Of a DNA stretch of 34,530 bases, positions 1 through 8,060 are shown one piece after another. This stretch comes from an uncultured Ellagibacter sp. (GTDB taxonomy: Bacteria; Actinomycetota; Coriobacteriia; Coriobacteriales; Eggerthellaceae). A model generated the notes under the pieces. The model did not search any database, was not told the origin of the DNA, and worked only from the letters and a program-made list of their open reading frames with translations. Numbering within the stretch: position 1 is the stretch's first letter; the number at the start of each line of letters is the position of its first letter. The translations under genes and the position numbers were made by a program. The stretch is from NCBI GenBank assembly GCA_934661105.1, contig CAKUIV010000006.1, positions 1-34,530 on the forward strand, in the 5' to 3' direction.

Positions 1-60
1 GCGGGACCAGTCGGAAGGGCCAGGGGAAGAACAGCCGCTGAGCGTTTTCGGAATCCCGGC

Positions 61-166
61 GTCCGTCTGCGCCCCGATTTCTTCATCGCTTCGCAGCCTA
101 CAGGAAATCAGATCGTATCTGCGCCAACTTCTGAGGCGCGATGAAGAAGGCGGGGCGCAGACGGAC
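61..166 (+). repeat. Long hairpin element, copy 1 (29-base arms, 48-base loop)
   Basis: Bases 61-89 pair with 138-166: 27 Watson-Crick pairs, one T-G pair (78/149) and one A-G mismatch (77/150). The 48-base loop (90-137) begins TTCGCAGCCTACAG and ends GCCAACTTCTGAGGC. The loop can fold further: GCCT-a-CAG (96-103) pairs with CTGAGGC (131-137), leaving TTCGCA as a one-sided bulge, and an apical hairpin pairs 109-113 with 117-121. A second copy, inverted, lies at 196-303. I do not recognise the family. Confidence 0.85.
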
Positions 167-195
167 TTGCAAATGCCCGGTCGGGGCAAGACGAA

Positions 196-303
196 GTTCT
201 CGGGGCGGCAGGCCCCCTTCCCCGCGCCTCAGAAGTTGGCTTGCGTACAAGCGGGGCAACTGTAGGCTGCGAAGCGGGGAAGGGGGCCTGCCGCCCCGAG
301 AAC
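196..303 (-). repeat. Long hairpin element, copy 2 (perfect 30-base arms, 48-base loop), inverted relative to copy 1
   Basis: Bases 196-225 are the exact reverse complement of 274-303. The loop (226-273) is 48 bases, as in copy 1. Read on the minus strand it starts and ends with the same 14- and 15-base sequences as copy 1. The inner nine stem pairs differ from copy 1 only at two adjacent positions, where AT/AT is replaced by CC/GG so pairing is kept. The outer 20-21 pairs are unrelated in sequence but perfectly paired. The apical hairpin (239-243 with 248-252) also differs in sequence but still pairs. Confidence 0.85.
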
Positions 304-427
304 GAACGGGCCGACTCGTCGATGCAATTCTTCTGCAATATGCGCTTCGCCTTTCGCTATCGATTACAATCAATAGGTTGTGTCGATGCGGTTCTTCGAA
401 GCCGCTTACATCCGAGTGAGGACACGC

Positions 428-2254
428 ATGGATTTGCATATAGCGAAGCGCACTGCACCGCTGGTGCTTCTCGATATCGTCGCCACGTACGTGGCGTATT
501 GGTTGGCTTCTATGCTCACGAACGTGTACGACGAGGTATTCGTGAGCAACGAGATCTTCTTCATCCTCGGCATCTTGGCGGTCGTTAACGTCGCTATGAT
601 GGGGGCTTTCCGCTTGTACAACAATCTTTGGGAATATGCGAGCGTCGACGAAGCGTTGCAAGTCGTGTTCTCCGTCGTGCTGTCGACGCTGGTCGGAGCC
701 GTATTCTTGTGGATTATCAATGTGCGGCTTCCTATCCGCGTCTTCATCGGGTCGGCGATTTTGCTTGTACTCATCATGGGGGCGTACCGCATGGTGTGGC
801 GCTTGATGCGTCGTCGCAAGCGCGCGTTCTCGGGAAGCGGCATGGAACGTCCGCGCACGCTTGTCGTTGGAGCCGGTGAAACGGGTTCGCTCACCATCAA
901 CCGTATGTCCACGAAAGACCCGAACATGCCGGGCATTCCCATCGTCGCGACCGACGACGACCCGACGAAACGAGGGCTTCGCATCCACGGCGTGAAGGTG
1001 GAAGGTTCCACCGACGATGTTATCGCGCTCGTGAACAAGTACGACATCCAGCAGATCGTCGTGGCGATCCCGTCGGCGACGCCGAGCGAGCGCAAACGCA
1101 TCTACAAGGTGTGCACCAAGACCGACTGCACGCTTAAGACGCTGCCGAACATTCGCGATCTGCGCATCGACGAGCTCGGCGACGTGGCTCTGCGCGACGT
1201 CGATGTGACCGACCTTTTGGGTCGCGAGGAAATCCAACTCGATATGCGCATCGCGTATGCCTATGTTGCCGGAGAAACGGTGCTCGTCACGGGTGGCGGC
1301 GGCTCCATCGGAAGCGAGCTGTGCCGTCAGCTGGCGAAAGTGGCGCCTCGCCGCATCGTCATCTTCGACATCTGCGAGAACGACGCCTACATGCTTCGCC
1401 AGGAGCTTTTGCGCGAATACAGCGACCTCGAGGTGGACATCGAGGTCGGCAGCATCTGCAACGATCGGCGCGTGACCGAGCTGTTCGAGAAGTACCGTCC
1501 CTCGGTGGTGTTCCATGCCGCAGCGCATAAGCACGTTCCGCTCATGGAGGTGTGTCCCCGCGAGGCCATCGAGAACAACGTGTTCGGCACGCTCAACGTC
1601 GTCCGCGCCGCCGACGCGTTCGGCGTCGAGCACTTCACGTTCATCTCCACCGACAAAGCTGTGAACCCGACGAGCGTCATGGGCGCCACGAAGCGCATGG
1701 GTGAAATGGTCATGCAGTATTACGCGCACACGTCGAAAACGGTGTTCGCCGCCGTGCGCTTCGGCAATGTGCTCGGCAGTAACGGAAGCGTGATTCCCCT
1801 GTTCAAGAAGCAGATTGCGGCCGGCGGCCCCGTTACGGTGACCGATCCCGACATCGAGCGCTTCTTCATGACCATTCCCGAGGCGGTGCAGCTCGTCATC
1901 CAGGCGGGCGGCATGGCGGCAGGCGGCGAGATCTTCGTGCTCGATATGGGCGAGCCGGTGAAGATCGCCGATCTGGCGAAGAACCTCATCCGTCTTTCCG
2001 GCGCGCATGTGAGCATCACCTACACCGGTTTGCGCGATGGCGAGAAGATGTACGAAGAGCTGCTCATGGACGAAGAGAAGACGCTTCCCACGAGCAACCA
2101 CTCCATCATGATCTCGCAGGGTCAGGAAATCAGCCACGAGCAGGTTGCCCAGAAGCTCGACGAGCTCGAAAGCGCTATCGGCAAGTCCGACGAGGAAGCG
2201 ATCCGCATCCTCGAGGAAGCGGTGCCGACGTACCATTTCACGAAGAATCGCTAG
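428..2254 (+). CDS. Membrane-anchored nucleotide-sugar 4,6-dehydratase (WbpM/PglF/CapD family)
   Basis: A 608-residue protein of the long SDR type. It begins with about four membrane helices, followed by a Rossmann-like region (VVGAGETGS near residue 146) and a C-terminal SDR domain with the nucleotide motif GGGGSIG near residue 290. The catalytic positions read Ser407, Met418, Lys422, so Met replaces the usual Tyr, as is typical of WbpM-type enzymes. Such enzymes convert UDP-GlcNAc to a 4-keto-6-deoxy sugar at the inner face of the membrane for surface glycans or glycoprotein sugars. I chose the ATG at 428 because GTGAGGA stands six bases upstream; an in-frame GTG at 380 would add 16 residues but has a poorer ribosome site. 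It stands alone, 140 bases before the phosphorylase gene. The family is secure; the exact sugar product is inferred. Confidence 0.9.
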   Translation: MDLHIAKRTAPLVLLDIVATYVAYWLASMLTNVYDEVFVSNEIFFILGILAVVNVAMMGAFRLYNNLWEYASVDEALQVVFSVVLSTLVGAVFLWIINVRLPIRVFIGSAILLVLIMGAYRMVWRLMRRRKRAFSGSGMERPRTLVVGAGETGSLTINRMSTKDPNMPGIPIVATDDDPTKRGLRIHGVKVEGSTDDVIALVNKYDIQQIVVAIPSATPSERKRIYKVCTKTDCTLKTLPNIRDLRIDELGDVALRDVDVTDLLGREEIQLDMRIAYAYVAGETVLVTGGGGSIGSELCRQLAKVAPRRIVIFDICENDAYMLRQELLREYSDLEVDIEVGSICNDRRVTELFEKYRPSVVFHAAAHKHVPLMEVCPREAIENNVFGTLNVVRAADAFGVEHFTFISTDKAVNPTSVMGATKRMGEMVMQYYAHTSKTVFAAVRFGNVLGSNGSVIPLFKKQIAAGGPVTVTDPDIERFFMTIPEAVQLVIQAGGMAAGGEIFVLDMGEPVKIADLAKNLIRLSGAHVSITYTGLRDGEKMYEELLMDEEKTLPTSNHSIMISQGQEISHEQVAQKLDELESAIGKSDEEAIRILEEAVPTYHFTKNR

Positions 2255-2343
2255 GTATCTGACCATCGTCCGATTCGATCCTGCACGTTTTGCGGACGCG
2301 ACGCCCCGGTGCGCCTCGATGGTGCCCTGGCGCGTTTCTGCGC

Positions 2344-2349
2344 TAGAAT
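2344..2349 (+). promoter_or_regulatory. Possible -10 box (TAGAAT) before the purine nucleoside phosphorylase gene
   Basis: TAGAAT matches the sigma-70 -10 consensus at five of six positions and lies about 45 bases before the chosen start. No good -35 box is seen at the usual distance, so this is a weak call. Confidence 0.3.
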
Positions 2350-2394
2350 AGCCATACTATTATTCGACATGGTCTAGTGAATCGAGGTTTCCCT

Positions 2395-3234
2395 ATGGCA
2401 GAGGAAAATATGCTCAAGGCGCAGCTTGAAGAGGCGGCGCGTGTCCTGCGTGAGCGCCTGGGCGAGCGCGCCCCGAAGGTCGGCATCGTGCTTGGGTCGG
2501 GACTCGGTCCTTTGGGCGAGAAGATCGAAGATGCGATAATGGTGCCCTTCGGCGAGGTTCCCCATATGAAAAAGAGCACAGCAACGGGGCATAAAGGGCG
2601 CTTTATCTGCGGGAACCTTGGTGGCAAATGCGTGATTGCCATGCAGGGCCGTCTGCACGGCTACGAGGGGAACACCCCGCAGGAAGTGGCATTCCCCATC
2701 TGGCTCATGCACGAACTCGGCGTGGAGGCGCTGATCACGACCAACGCGGCAGGCGCCATCAACGAGAACTACACGCCGGGCGAGTTCTGCATCATGAGCG
2801 ACCACATCAATTTCACAGGGCGCAACCCCGTTGTCGGAACCGAGCCCGACGGCATCGCGTTCCGGTTCTTCTCGATGACCGACGCCTACGATCCCGCTTT
2901 GCGCGAGCTTGCCCATAAGGTGGCTGATGAGCGCGGTGTCGCCGTCCAGGAAGGCGTGTACCTGGGGCTTTTGGGTCCGAGCTTCGAAACGCCCGCCGAG
3001 ATTCGCGCATTCCGCGCATGGGGTGCCGACACGGTCGCCATGAGCGTGTGCGAGGAAGTCATCGCGGCGCGTCATGTCGGGATGCGCGTGCTCGGTATCT
3101 CGCTCGTGTCGAACATGGCCGCAGGCGTCGAGGGCTCTTCGCCGAGCGACACCGAGGTGTTCGAGGTCGCGCGCGTCGCCGAGCCGAAATTCTGCAGCCT
3201 CATCGAGGGCATCGTCGAGAACATGGGGGATTAA
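2395..3234 (+). CDS. Purine nucleoside phosphorylase, trimeric type
   Basis: A 279-residue protein that cleaves purine nucleosides with phosphate to free base and ribose-1-phosphate in the cytoplasm (purine salvage). Family signatures are present in order: GSGLG (phosphate loop), GRLHGYEG, TNAAGAIN and GPSFETPAEIR. The later motif, usually near GMSTVPE in this family, here reads AMSVCEE, an unusual variant close to the active site. Start: the ATG at 2395 has GAGG seven bases upstream; a GTG at 2377 is in frame but less well placed. The gene appears to be a single transcription unit, followed by a GC-rich hairpin (3258-3295). Family confident; base preference cannot be read. Confidence 0.9.
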   Translation: MAEENMLKAQLEEAARVLRERLGERAPKVGIVLGSGLGPLGEKIEDAIMVPFGEVPHMKKSTATGHKGRFICGNLGGKCVIAMQGRLHGYEGNTPQEVAFPIWLMHELGVEALITTNAAGAINENYTPGEFCIMSDHINFTGRNPVVGTEPDGIAFRFFSMTDAYDPALRELAHKVADERGVAVQEGVYLGLLGPSFETPAEIRAFRAWGADTVAMSVCEEVIAARHVGMRVLGISLVSNMAAGVEGSSPSDTEVFEVARVAEPKFCSLIEGIVENMGD

Positions 3235-3257
3235 GGGCTGCTTCGCGCTTGTTGCCG

Positions 3258-3295
3258 CCTTCCGCACCCGGCGGCCGCTTGCCGAGCGCGGAAGG
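3258..3295 (+). terminator. GC-rich hairpin after the phosphorylase gene, no T-run
   Basis: CCTTCCGC (3258-3265) pairs with GCGGAAGG (3288-3295), with further short pairing inside. There is no downstream T tract, so intrinsic termination is uncertain. Confidence 0.35.
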
Positions 3296-3378
3296 TCTAA
3301 ACGTGCGCTGTGCGGCAGGCTCCCCTTATTCGCCCGGTTGGAGTATGCTTGACCAGGCAAGGCAAAGGGGAACTTATC

Positions 3379-4800
3379 GTGTCGGAACAACAGAAGCGCA
3401 TCGTTAAAATCGTGGTGTCGGCGCTTGGCGCCGTAGCCGCAGTCTTCCTTATTGCAACGTGTCCCATACCTGGGCTTTCGTATCAGGCGACTGCAGTGCT
3501 CGGCATTCTCGTCATGGCCATCGTGTGGTGGATCACGGGCGTCCTCCCCGAATTCGTCACGGCGGTCGTCATGGCGGTGCTGTTCGTCGTCGTGGCCGGC
3601 GTCTCGACAGGGGCGGTGTTCTCGACGTTCGCATCGTCGACGTGGTGGCTGCTTCTTTCTGCGTTCACGCTCGGCGTCGGCATGAAGAAGAGCGGGCTCA
3701 TGAAACGCATCGCGCTTGCGATCGTGAACAAGTTCCCGCGCACGTTCCGCTGCCAGGTTATCGCGCAGCTCGTGACGGGCACGGTTTTGGGTCCGCTTAT
3801 CCCGAGTCTCGCCGTGAAGGGCGCCATGCTGGCCCCGCTCGCCATGAACATCGGGGATGAATTGGGCTACGAACGTCAGGGCAAACGCGCGACCGGCCTG
3901 TTCGCGGCGATGCTCGTCGGCATTCGCACCGTGGCACCGACCATCGTGTCGGCATCGGTCACGGGTTATGCGCTCATGGCGACGCTGCCCGCCGAGGTGC
4001 AGGAGCAATTCAACATGGCGACCTGGTTCGTGGCCGCGCTTCCCTGGCTTGTTGTCGTGCTCGTGCTGAATTACTTTCTGATCATGGGGATTTATAATCG
4101 CGGGAATAAGGCGAGCTGCGCTTCCGAGGCTGCTGACGACTCGCGTATGGGGACGGGTTCTTCCCTCGGCCCCTTCACATCCACCGAGAAGCGCATGCTC
4201 GGCATTATCCTGGTCACGGTCGTTCTTTGGGCGACGGAGCCCTTCCATCATGTGTCGGCAATGGCGGTCGGCCTCGCGGCGCTCGTTGCCATGTTCGTGC
4301 TGAAAGTCGTCGACGTGCCCTCATTCAAATCCGGCGTGAACTGGACGTCTCTTCTGTTCATCGGCATCGCGCTTGGGTTGGGGTCGGTGTTCTCGGAAGC
4401 GGGTCTCAACGACTGGGTTATGAGCACGTGCGGTCCTGCGTTTCAAGCGCTTGCGGGCAATCCCTACGTTCTCGTTCTCGGAATCGGCGTCATCACCGTC
4501 ATCCTTCGATTCCTCATCGTTTCCGAGGTGGCGTACCTTAATCTTCTCATGGCGTTTCTCGTGCCGATGGCGGCAAGCGTCGGCGTGAACCCGTGGGTGC
4601 TCGGATTCTCCGCCTATGCGCTTGTCATCGCCTGGTTCGCGAAGTATCAAAGCCCGATCTACCTGGCGGCGTTCTATGCGGTGGACGGCAAGATGGCGAA
4701 GCATTCCGAGCTCGCGAGATACTGCGGCGTGTACCTGGCAACGTGCCTGATCGGCCTTGCCGTTTCCGTTCCGTATTGGCAGTGGATGGGCTTGCTGTAG
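3379..4800 (+). CDS. DASS/SLC13-type anion (dicarboxylate) transporter
   Basis: A 473-residue integral membrane protein with about a dozen hydrophobic helices and the general layout of the divalent-anion:sodium symporter family (2-oxoglutarate/malate or citrate/succinate carriers). It would import or exchange small carboxylates. The GTG at 3379 is chosen because AAGGGGAA lies seven bases before it; longer in-frame starts upstream are unsupported. It is followed after 33 bases by a D-2-hydroxyacid dehydrogenase with its own ribosome site, so the two are probably co-transcribed, which fits uptake of a hydroxy- or keto-acid followed by its oxidation or reduction. The substrate cannot be told from the sequence. 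Confidence 0.82.
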   Translation: MSEQQKRIVKIVVSALGAVAAVFLIATCPIPGLSYQATAVLGILVMAIVWWITGVLPEFVTAVVMAVLFVVVAGVSTGAVFSTFASSTWWLLLSAFTLGVGMKKSGLMKRIALAIVNKFPRTFRCQVIAQLVTGTVLGPLIPSLAVKGAMLAPLAMNIGDELGYERQGKRATGLFAAMLVGIRTVAPTIVSASVTGYALMATLPAEVQEQFNMATWFVAALPWLVVVLVLNYFLIMGIYNRGNKASCASEAADDSRMGTGSSLGPFTSTEKRMLGIILVTVVLWATEPFHHVSAMAVGLAALVAMFVLKVVDVPSFKSGVNWTSLLFIGIALGLGSVFSEAGLNDWVMSTCGPAFQALAGNPYVLVLGIGVITVILRFLIVSEVAYLNLLMAFLVPMAASVGVNPWVLGFSAYALVIAWFAKYQSPIYLAAFYAVDGKMAKHSELARYCGVYLATCLIGLAVSVPYWQWMGLL

Positions 4801-4833
4801 CAACCTATCGCGACTATCGAAAGGGGACTTCCC

Positions 4834-5817
4834 GTGAAAGTTCTTACCGTCGGCAGCGAGGCGCGCACGCGCAAATATCTTCCCGATCTGCCCATTGTTC
4901 ACAAGGCCGAGCTCGTCTGCGCCGAACGGGGCGCGTCTGACGACGAGCTCCTTGCGCTTGCGGGCGATGCCGATGTCGTTGTGGCCGATGCCATAAGTCC
5001 GGTCGACGCGCGCTTGATTGCAGGCATGCCGAACCTCAAGCTCATCCATTCGGAAGGCGTCGCCTTCAATGCGATCGACGTGGACGCGGCGCGCTCTCGG
5101 GGCATTGCCGTGTGCAACTGCGCTGGCGTGAACGCGGGCACGGTGGCGGAGCAGGCTGTCATGCTCATGCTCATGTGTCTGCGCCGCGCGCTCGAAGGCG
5201 ACGCAGCGGTTCGCGCAGGGCATCAGATCGAGCTTAAAGAACGCATGATGGTGGAAGGATTCCGTGAGCTGGGTGATTGCACGGTCGGCTTTGTGGGTTT
5301 CGGCGCGATCGGCCAGGCCACGGCGCGCTATCTTCGCCCTTGGGGTTGCAAGATGCTCTACAACAAGCGCCATCCGCTCGATGCGCCGCTCGAAGACGAA
5401 TTGGGCGCGCGCTTCGCAAGTCTTGACGATTTGCTTGCGTCCTGCGACATCGTGAGTCTGCATGTTCCCGTGACCGATGAGACGCGCGGCATGGTGGACG
5501 GAGCGTTCCTCTCCAAGATGCGTTCCGACGGCGTGCTCGTCAACACGGCGCGCGGAGATATCGTGGACCAGGAGGCGCTTGCGGCGGCGCTTGAAACGGG
5601 CGGTATTGCCGCAGCGGGTCTTGACACGCTTTCGCCGGAGCCTGTGACCTGCGATAACCCTCTCGTGAACCTTTCTGCTGCCGCCTCGAGCCGCGTGGTG
5701 TTCTCGCCGCATGTAGGGGGTGTCGCAGAAGGCATGTTCTACCGTGCGCATCGGGTGATCTGGGAGAACATCGACCGTATTGCGGTGGGGGAAGACCTCG
5801 TCAACCGTGTATGTTAG
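4834..5817 (+). CDS. D-isomer-specific 2-hydroxyacid dehydrogenase
   Basis: A 327-residue NAD(P)-dependent enzyme interconverting 2-oxo acids and D-2-hydroxy acids. The nucleotide-binding loop GFGAIG is at residues 155-160. The catalytic triad is visible: Arg240 (NTARG), Glu269 (SPEP) and His293 (SPHVGG). Length matches the family. The GTG start at 4834 follows AAAGGGGA at a normal distance. It lies directly downstream of the anion transporter and is probably in the same transcript. D-glycerate, D-lactate, hydroxypyruvate or phosphoglycerate-like activity cannot be separated by eye. It has no C-terminal ACT domain, so it is unlikely to be a long-type SerA. Confidence 0.88.
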   Translation: MKVLTVGSEARTRKYLPDLPIVHKAELVCAERGASDDELLALAGDADVVVADAISPVDARLIAGMPNLKLIHSEGVAFNAIDVDAARSRGIAVCNCAGVNAGTVAEQAVMLMLMCLRRALEGDAAVRAGHQIELKERMMVEGFRELGDCTVGFVGFGAIGQATARYLRPWGCKMLYNKRHPLDAPLEDELGARFASLDDLLASCDIVSLHVPVTDETRGMVDGAFLSKMRSDGVLVNTARGDIVDQEALAAALETGGIAAAGLDTLSPEPVTCDNPLVNLSAAASSRVVFSPHVGGVAEGMFYRAHRVIWENIDRIAVGEDLVNRVC

Positions 5818-6126
5818 CAGGGCTCGAGCCTCTTTCTTGGTTGAGCTCCGAATCGGCTTTTGCGAACTGCTGCAGAACGGGAAGTTCGTGGACAATAATG
5901 GACGATATGCGAGTCCCGGTTTTCGGGATCGTCGCGCAAAACGGTCAACTTTTGACAAAAGCCCTGGTCGTGAGTTTTGAGTTCGTAAATTGAACCTTGC
6001 GATTCAGACTCGTCGGCTCGCATATCGCGACATTTTGTCCCTGAAGGTCATATTTCTCTGCTCGATCCCATGCGGGGCGCGTGCGTTCGCTGCTTCATGT
6101 GGTCGCCCCTTCCCGCTGACCGCGAT
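5818..6126. other. Intergenic region between convergent genes, filled by a repeat element
   Basis: No gene is supported. The stretch separates the dehydrogenase gene (plus) from the carbonic-anhydrase-like gene (minus). It holds the inverted-repeat element at 5890-6040. Within it is a short palindrome (GTCAACTTTTGAC, near 5945). No clear intrinsic terminator is seen for either gene. Confidence 0.6.
5890..6040. repeat. Inverted-repeat element, family shared with 26318-26456
   Basis: The 24-base arms 5890-5913 and 6017-6040 match as inverted repeats at 18 of 24 positions: six outer pairs (GGACAA/TTGTCC), a mismatched middle, and eleven inner pairs (CGATATGCGAG). The right arm with its flank is nearly identical to the right arm of the element inside the NapH-like gene: 23 of 26 bases starting GGCTCGCATATCGC and ending ATTTTGTCC. 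Confidence 0.7.
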
Positions 6127-6663
6127 CTAGATCGGGTTGTACTCGTTTCCGGGCAGAAGGAGCCCCTGGCTTTCCATGTCGGCGCCGATAGCGCGATATT
6201 CTTGCCAGGCGTCTTCCAGGTCGGCGAGCTCTTTTTCGTTCAGGGGGCGAACGGGGCGCGCTGGCGATCCGAGCGCCATCCAGCCGTCGGGGATGTCGGC
6301 TGTGCCGGTGACAAGTGATCCTGCGCCTACGAGACAGTGTCTCCCGACTCGTGCGCGGTCGATGACGATTGCCCCCATCCCGATGAGCGATCCGTCGCCG
6401 ATCTCGCAGCCGTGGATGATGGCGCCGTGGCCGACCGTCACATTCTCGCCGATGCGCGTCACCTCTCCGGTGTTCACGTGAACGCAACAGTTTTCCTGGA
6501 TGTTCGCGCCGGCTCCGATTTCGATGCTCCCTCCGAAATCACCGCGGATCGCTGCGCCCTGGAACACGGTGACGTCGGGGCCGATCGTCACGTCGCCGAT
6601 GACGGTCGCGCTTTTCGCGATATGCGCGGTAGGGTCGATGCGCAGTCCTGCACGGTAATCCAT
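6127..6663 (-). CDS. Gamma-carbonic-anhydrase-like hexapeptide-repeat protein
   Basis: A 178-residue left-handed beta-helix protein (YrdA/PaaY/CaiE-like). Repeated hexapeptides run from about residue 14 to 130. Putative zinc ligands His62, His79 and His84 and the partner residues Arg40, Asp42 and Gln56 are in the positions expected for gamma-class carbonic anhydrases lacking the acidic loop. The family includes true carbonic anhydrases and proteins of unknown function, so hydration of CO2 is only possible. It is divergent from the LysR gene, sharing a 278-base control region, and is preceded by a perfect TATAAT on its own strand. Confidence 0.85.
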   Translation of the reverse strand: MDYRAGLRIDPTAHIAKSATVIGDVTIGPDVTVFQGAAIRGDFGGSIEIGAGANIQENCCVHVNTGEVTRIGENVTVGHGAIIHGCEIGDGSLIGMGAIVIDRARVGRHCLVGAGSLVTGTADIPDGWMALGSPARPVRPLNEKELADLEDAWQEYRAIGADMESQGLLLPGNEYNPI

Positions 6664-6719
6664 GGTGAGTGGCCTTCTCTCAGGTCCCGAACTTGACGCT
6701 CGGGGGATAATACGTTTTC

Positions 6720-6725
6720 ATTATA
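6720..6725 (-). promoter_or_regulatory. -10 box for the carbonic-anhydrase-like gene
   Basis: On the minus strand the sequence is exactly TATAAT, about 57 bases before the start codon. The -35 region is not close to consensus, which would suit an activated promoter. Confidence 0.5.
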
Positions 6726-6828
6726 GGCATGGAGGGGTTGTTTTGCGTCGATCGGTTTAAAAGCGCTGCATCGGGATTATTTCCTGAAGCGGCCGCTCCG
6801 GCGTCGGTTTCGCAAAAACAGTCGAGAG

Positions 6829-6850
6829 GGTGTAAACTCCTCTTTACACC
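6829..6850. promoter_or_regulatory. Palindromic operator candidate before lysR
   Basis: GGTGTAAA (6829-6836) and TTTACACC (6843-6850) form a perfect eight-base inverted repeat with a six-base spacer, which fits a LysR-type T-N11-A site. The left part, TGTAAAC-T-CCTCTT (6831-6844), recurs with one change at 8061-8074 before the molybdopterin oxidoreductase gene. It lies about 90 bases before the LysR start and between two divergent genes. Confidence 0.55.
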
Positions 6851-6862
6851 GAAGGATTATTC

Positions 6863-6902
6863 GCCAAGTCGTTTCGACTTGGCTGTCAAGCCGGATTGAC
6901 AG
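6863..6902. promoter_or_regulatory. Two adjacent palindromes in the lysR control region
   Basis: GCCAAGTCG (6863-6871) pairs with CGACTTGGC (6875-6883) around TTT. CTGTCAA (6883-6889) pairs with TTGACAG (6896-6902) around six bases. They may be further operator sites or hairpins in the lysR leader. TTGACA at 6896-6901 also matches a -35 box, but no -10 box follows. Confidence 0.4.
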
Positions 6903-6941
6903 CGGCGTTCGGATTGCCGCCGAAGCGATGAAGGGGGAATC

Positions 6942-7859
6942 GTGCAGCTTGACGATATCGAAGTCCTCGTGACCGTTTCGGAGACGAAGAGCTTGTCGCA
7001 GGCGGCGGAGAAACTCTACATGTCTCGACCTGGGTTGTCCCAGAAGATTGCGAACATCGAGGCACGCTATGGGACGAAACTCTACGAGCGCACCTCGACA
7101 GGCGTGGTTCCCACGCCAGCTGGCGTCATCGTGACGAAATTCGCCCGCAAGATGACGTCGCTTGAAAGCGCACTTGCAGCCGAGCTTGCCGCAGCCGACG
7201 AAAGTTTCGACAGCACCATCGAAGTGGGGATGAGCTTGGCCGACGGCGTGGCGCTTTTGCCCTCGCTCGTGAAGAAGTTCCACGACCTGCACCCCGAGGC
7301 GCTCGTTCACCTGGAAGCGGGCTACGAGCCCGAGCTCATGGAGAAAATCAAAGAAGGCAAGCTCGACTTCGCCATTCTGGAAAACGAGTCGATCGAAGAC
7401 GGCGTGAACTCGGAGACGCTCGGGCATTCGAAACTCGTTTTCCTTATGCCCGACAAGCCGCCGTACAACAGTGTGCCGCAGCCCATCAAGGTGAAGCAGC
7501 TGCTTGAATGGCCCATGATCATCTACGAGTGGAATTCCGGGCGCCATATGGTGGGTAACCGCCACTTCCGCGACCGCTACGGCGTGTCGCTGCGCGATCA
7601 CGACATGGTCGCGCGCTTCGACACGCACGAGGCCATGGTCGCAGGCGTACGTGCGGGTCTGGGGTGGGCGACCGTCCCTCGGTGCATCGCCGAGCGCTAC
7701 AAGAACGAACCGAACATCATCTGGGTCGACGTCGACACGGACCCTATGCGCTACCCGATCGACCTCGTCTGGTTGCCCGAGCGCGCGATATCCCCGCTTG
7801 CGATCGAGTTCATGGATTTCATCCGCAACAATATCCCCGACGGGTATTTCCGCCTGTAG
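6942..7859 (+). CDS. LysR-family transcriptional regulator
   Basis: A 305-residue regulator. An N-terminal winged helix-turn-helix occupies about residues 1-60 (pattern SLSQAAEKLYMSRPGLSQKI), followed by a LysR substrate-binding domain from about residue 88. Length is normal. The GTG at 6942 is preceded by AAGGGGGAA. It sits 486 bases before the molybdopterin oxidoreductase in the same direction and is divergent from the carbonic-anhydrase-like gene. A shared motif before lysR and the oxidoreductase suggests that it controls itself and the operon downstream. The effector is unknown. Confidence 0.9.
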   Translation: MQLDDIEVLVTVSETKSLSQAAEKLYMSRPGLSQKIANIEARYGTKLYERTSTGVVPTPAGVIVTKFARKMTSLESALAAELAAADESFDSTIEVGMSLADGVALLPSLVKKFHDLHPEALVHLEAGYEPELMEKIKEGKLDFAILENESIEDGVNSETLGHSKLVFLMPDKPPYNSVPQPIKVKQLLEWPMIIYEWNSGRHMVGNRHFRDRYGVSLRDHDMVARFDTHEAMVAGVRAGLGWATVPRCIAERYKNEPNIIWVDVDTDPMRYPIDLVWLPERAISPLAIEFMDFIRNNIPDGYFRL

Positions 7860-7949
7860 CGCGATGTCGCGCTCTCTCGCAGCAGTCTGCGCCTCCGATG
7901 CCCAGCAGGCTCGACCCGATGCCGCTGCATGATGTGCCACCGCACTTGC

Positions 7950-7990
7950 AAACCCCCGAATCTGGTATAACCTGCCAAATTCGGGGGTTT
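7950..7990 (+). terminator. Strong terminator after lysR
   Basis: AAACCCCCGAAT (7950-7961) is the exact reverse complement of ATTCGGGGGTTT (7979-7990), giving a twelve-pair stem ending in a T-rich stretch. It can act in both directions. Confidence 0.75.
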
Positions 7991-8060
7991 ATCTTTATAG
8001 CGACACGCTCACATTACCAGAGTTAACTTTTTCTCGCTGCAAAGCGCGCTTTTCGCCCGC

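Larger units (their letters stand above)
1..427. other. Non-coding leader region with two long hairpins; possible tail of an upstream gene
   Basis: No convincing gene lies here. Two forward frames are open from the left edge: one reaches a TGA at 142-144, another reaches a TAG at about 261. Either could be the tail of a gene cut by the window edge, but neither has a recognisable motif and both run into the hairpin elements at 61-166 and 196-303. From 304 to 427 the sequence becomes more AT-rich and leads into the dehydratase gene at 428, with a good ribosome binding site (GTGAGGA) at about 415-421. Confidence 0.5.

Noticed and set aside
98..2266. A 722-codon minus-strand frame opposite the dehydratase gene
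   Set aside because: It is a high-GC shadow: its translation is rich in His, Arg and Asp, has no family motif, and runs through the hairpin region. The plus strand has clear motifs.
2374..4251. Long minus-strand frame opposite the phosphorylase and transporter genes (similar ones at 8295-10781, 11805-13346, 27431-30211)
   Set aside because: All are opposite well-recognised genes with full motif sets and show the shadow composition typical of high-GC DNA.
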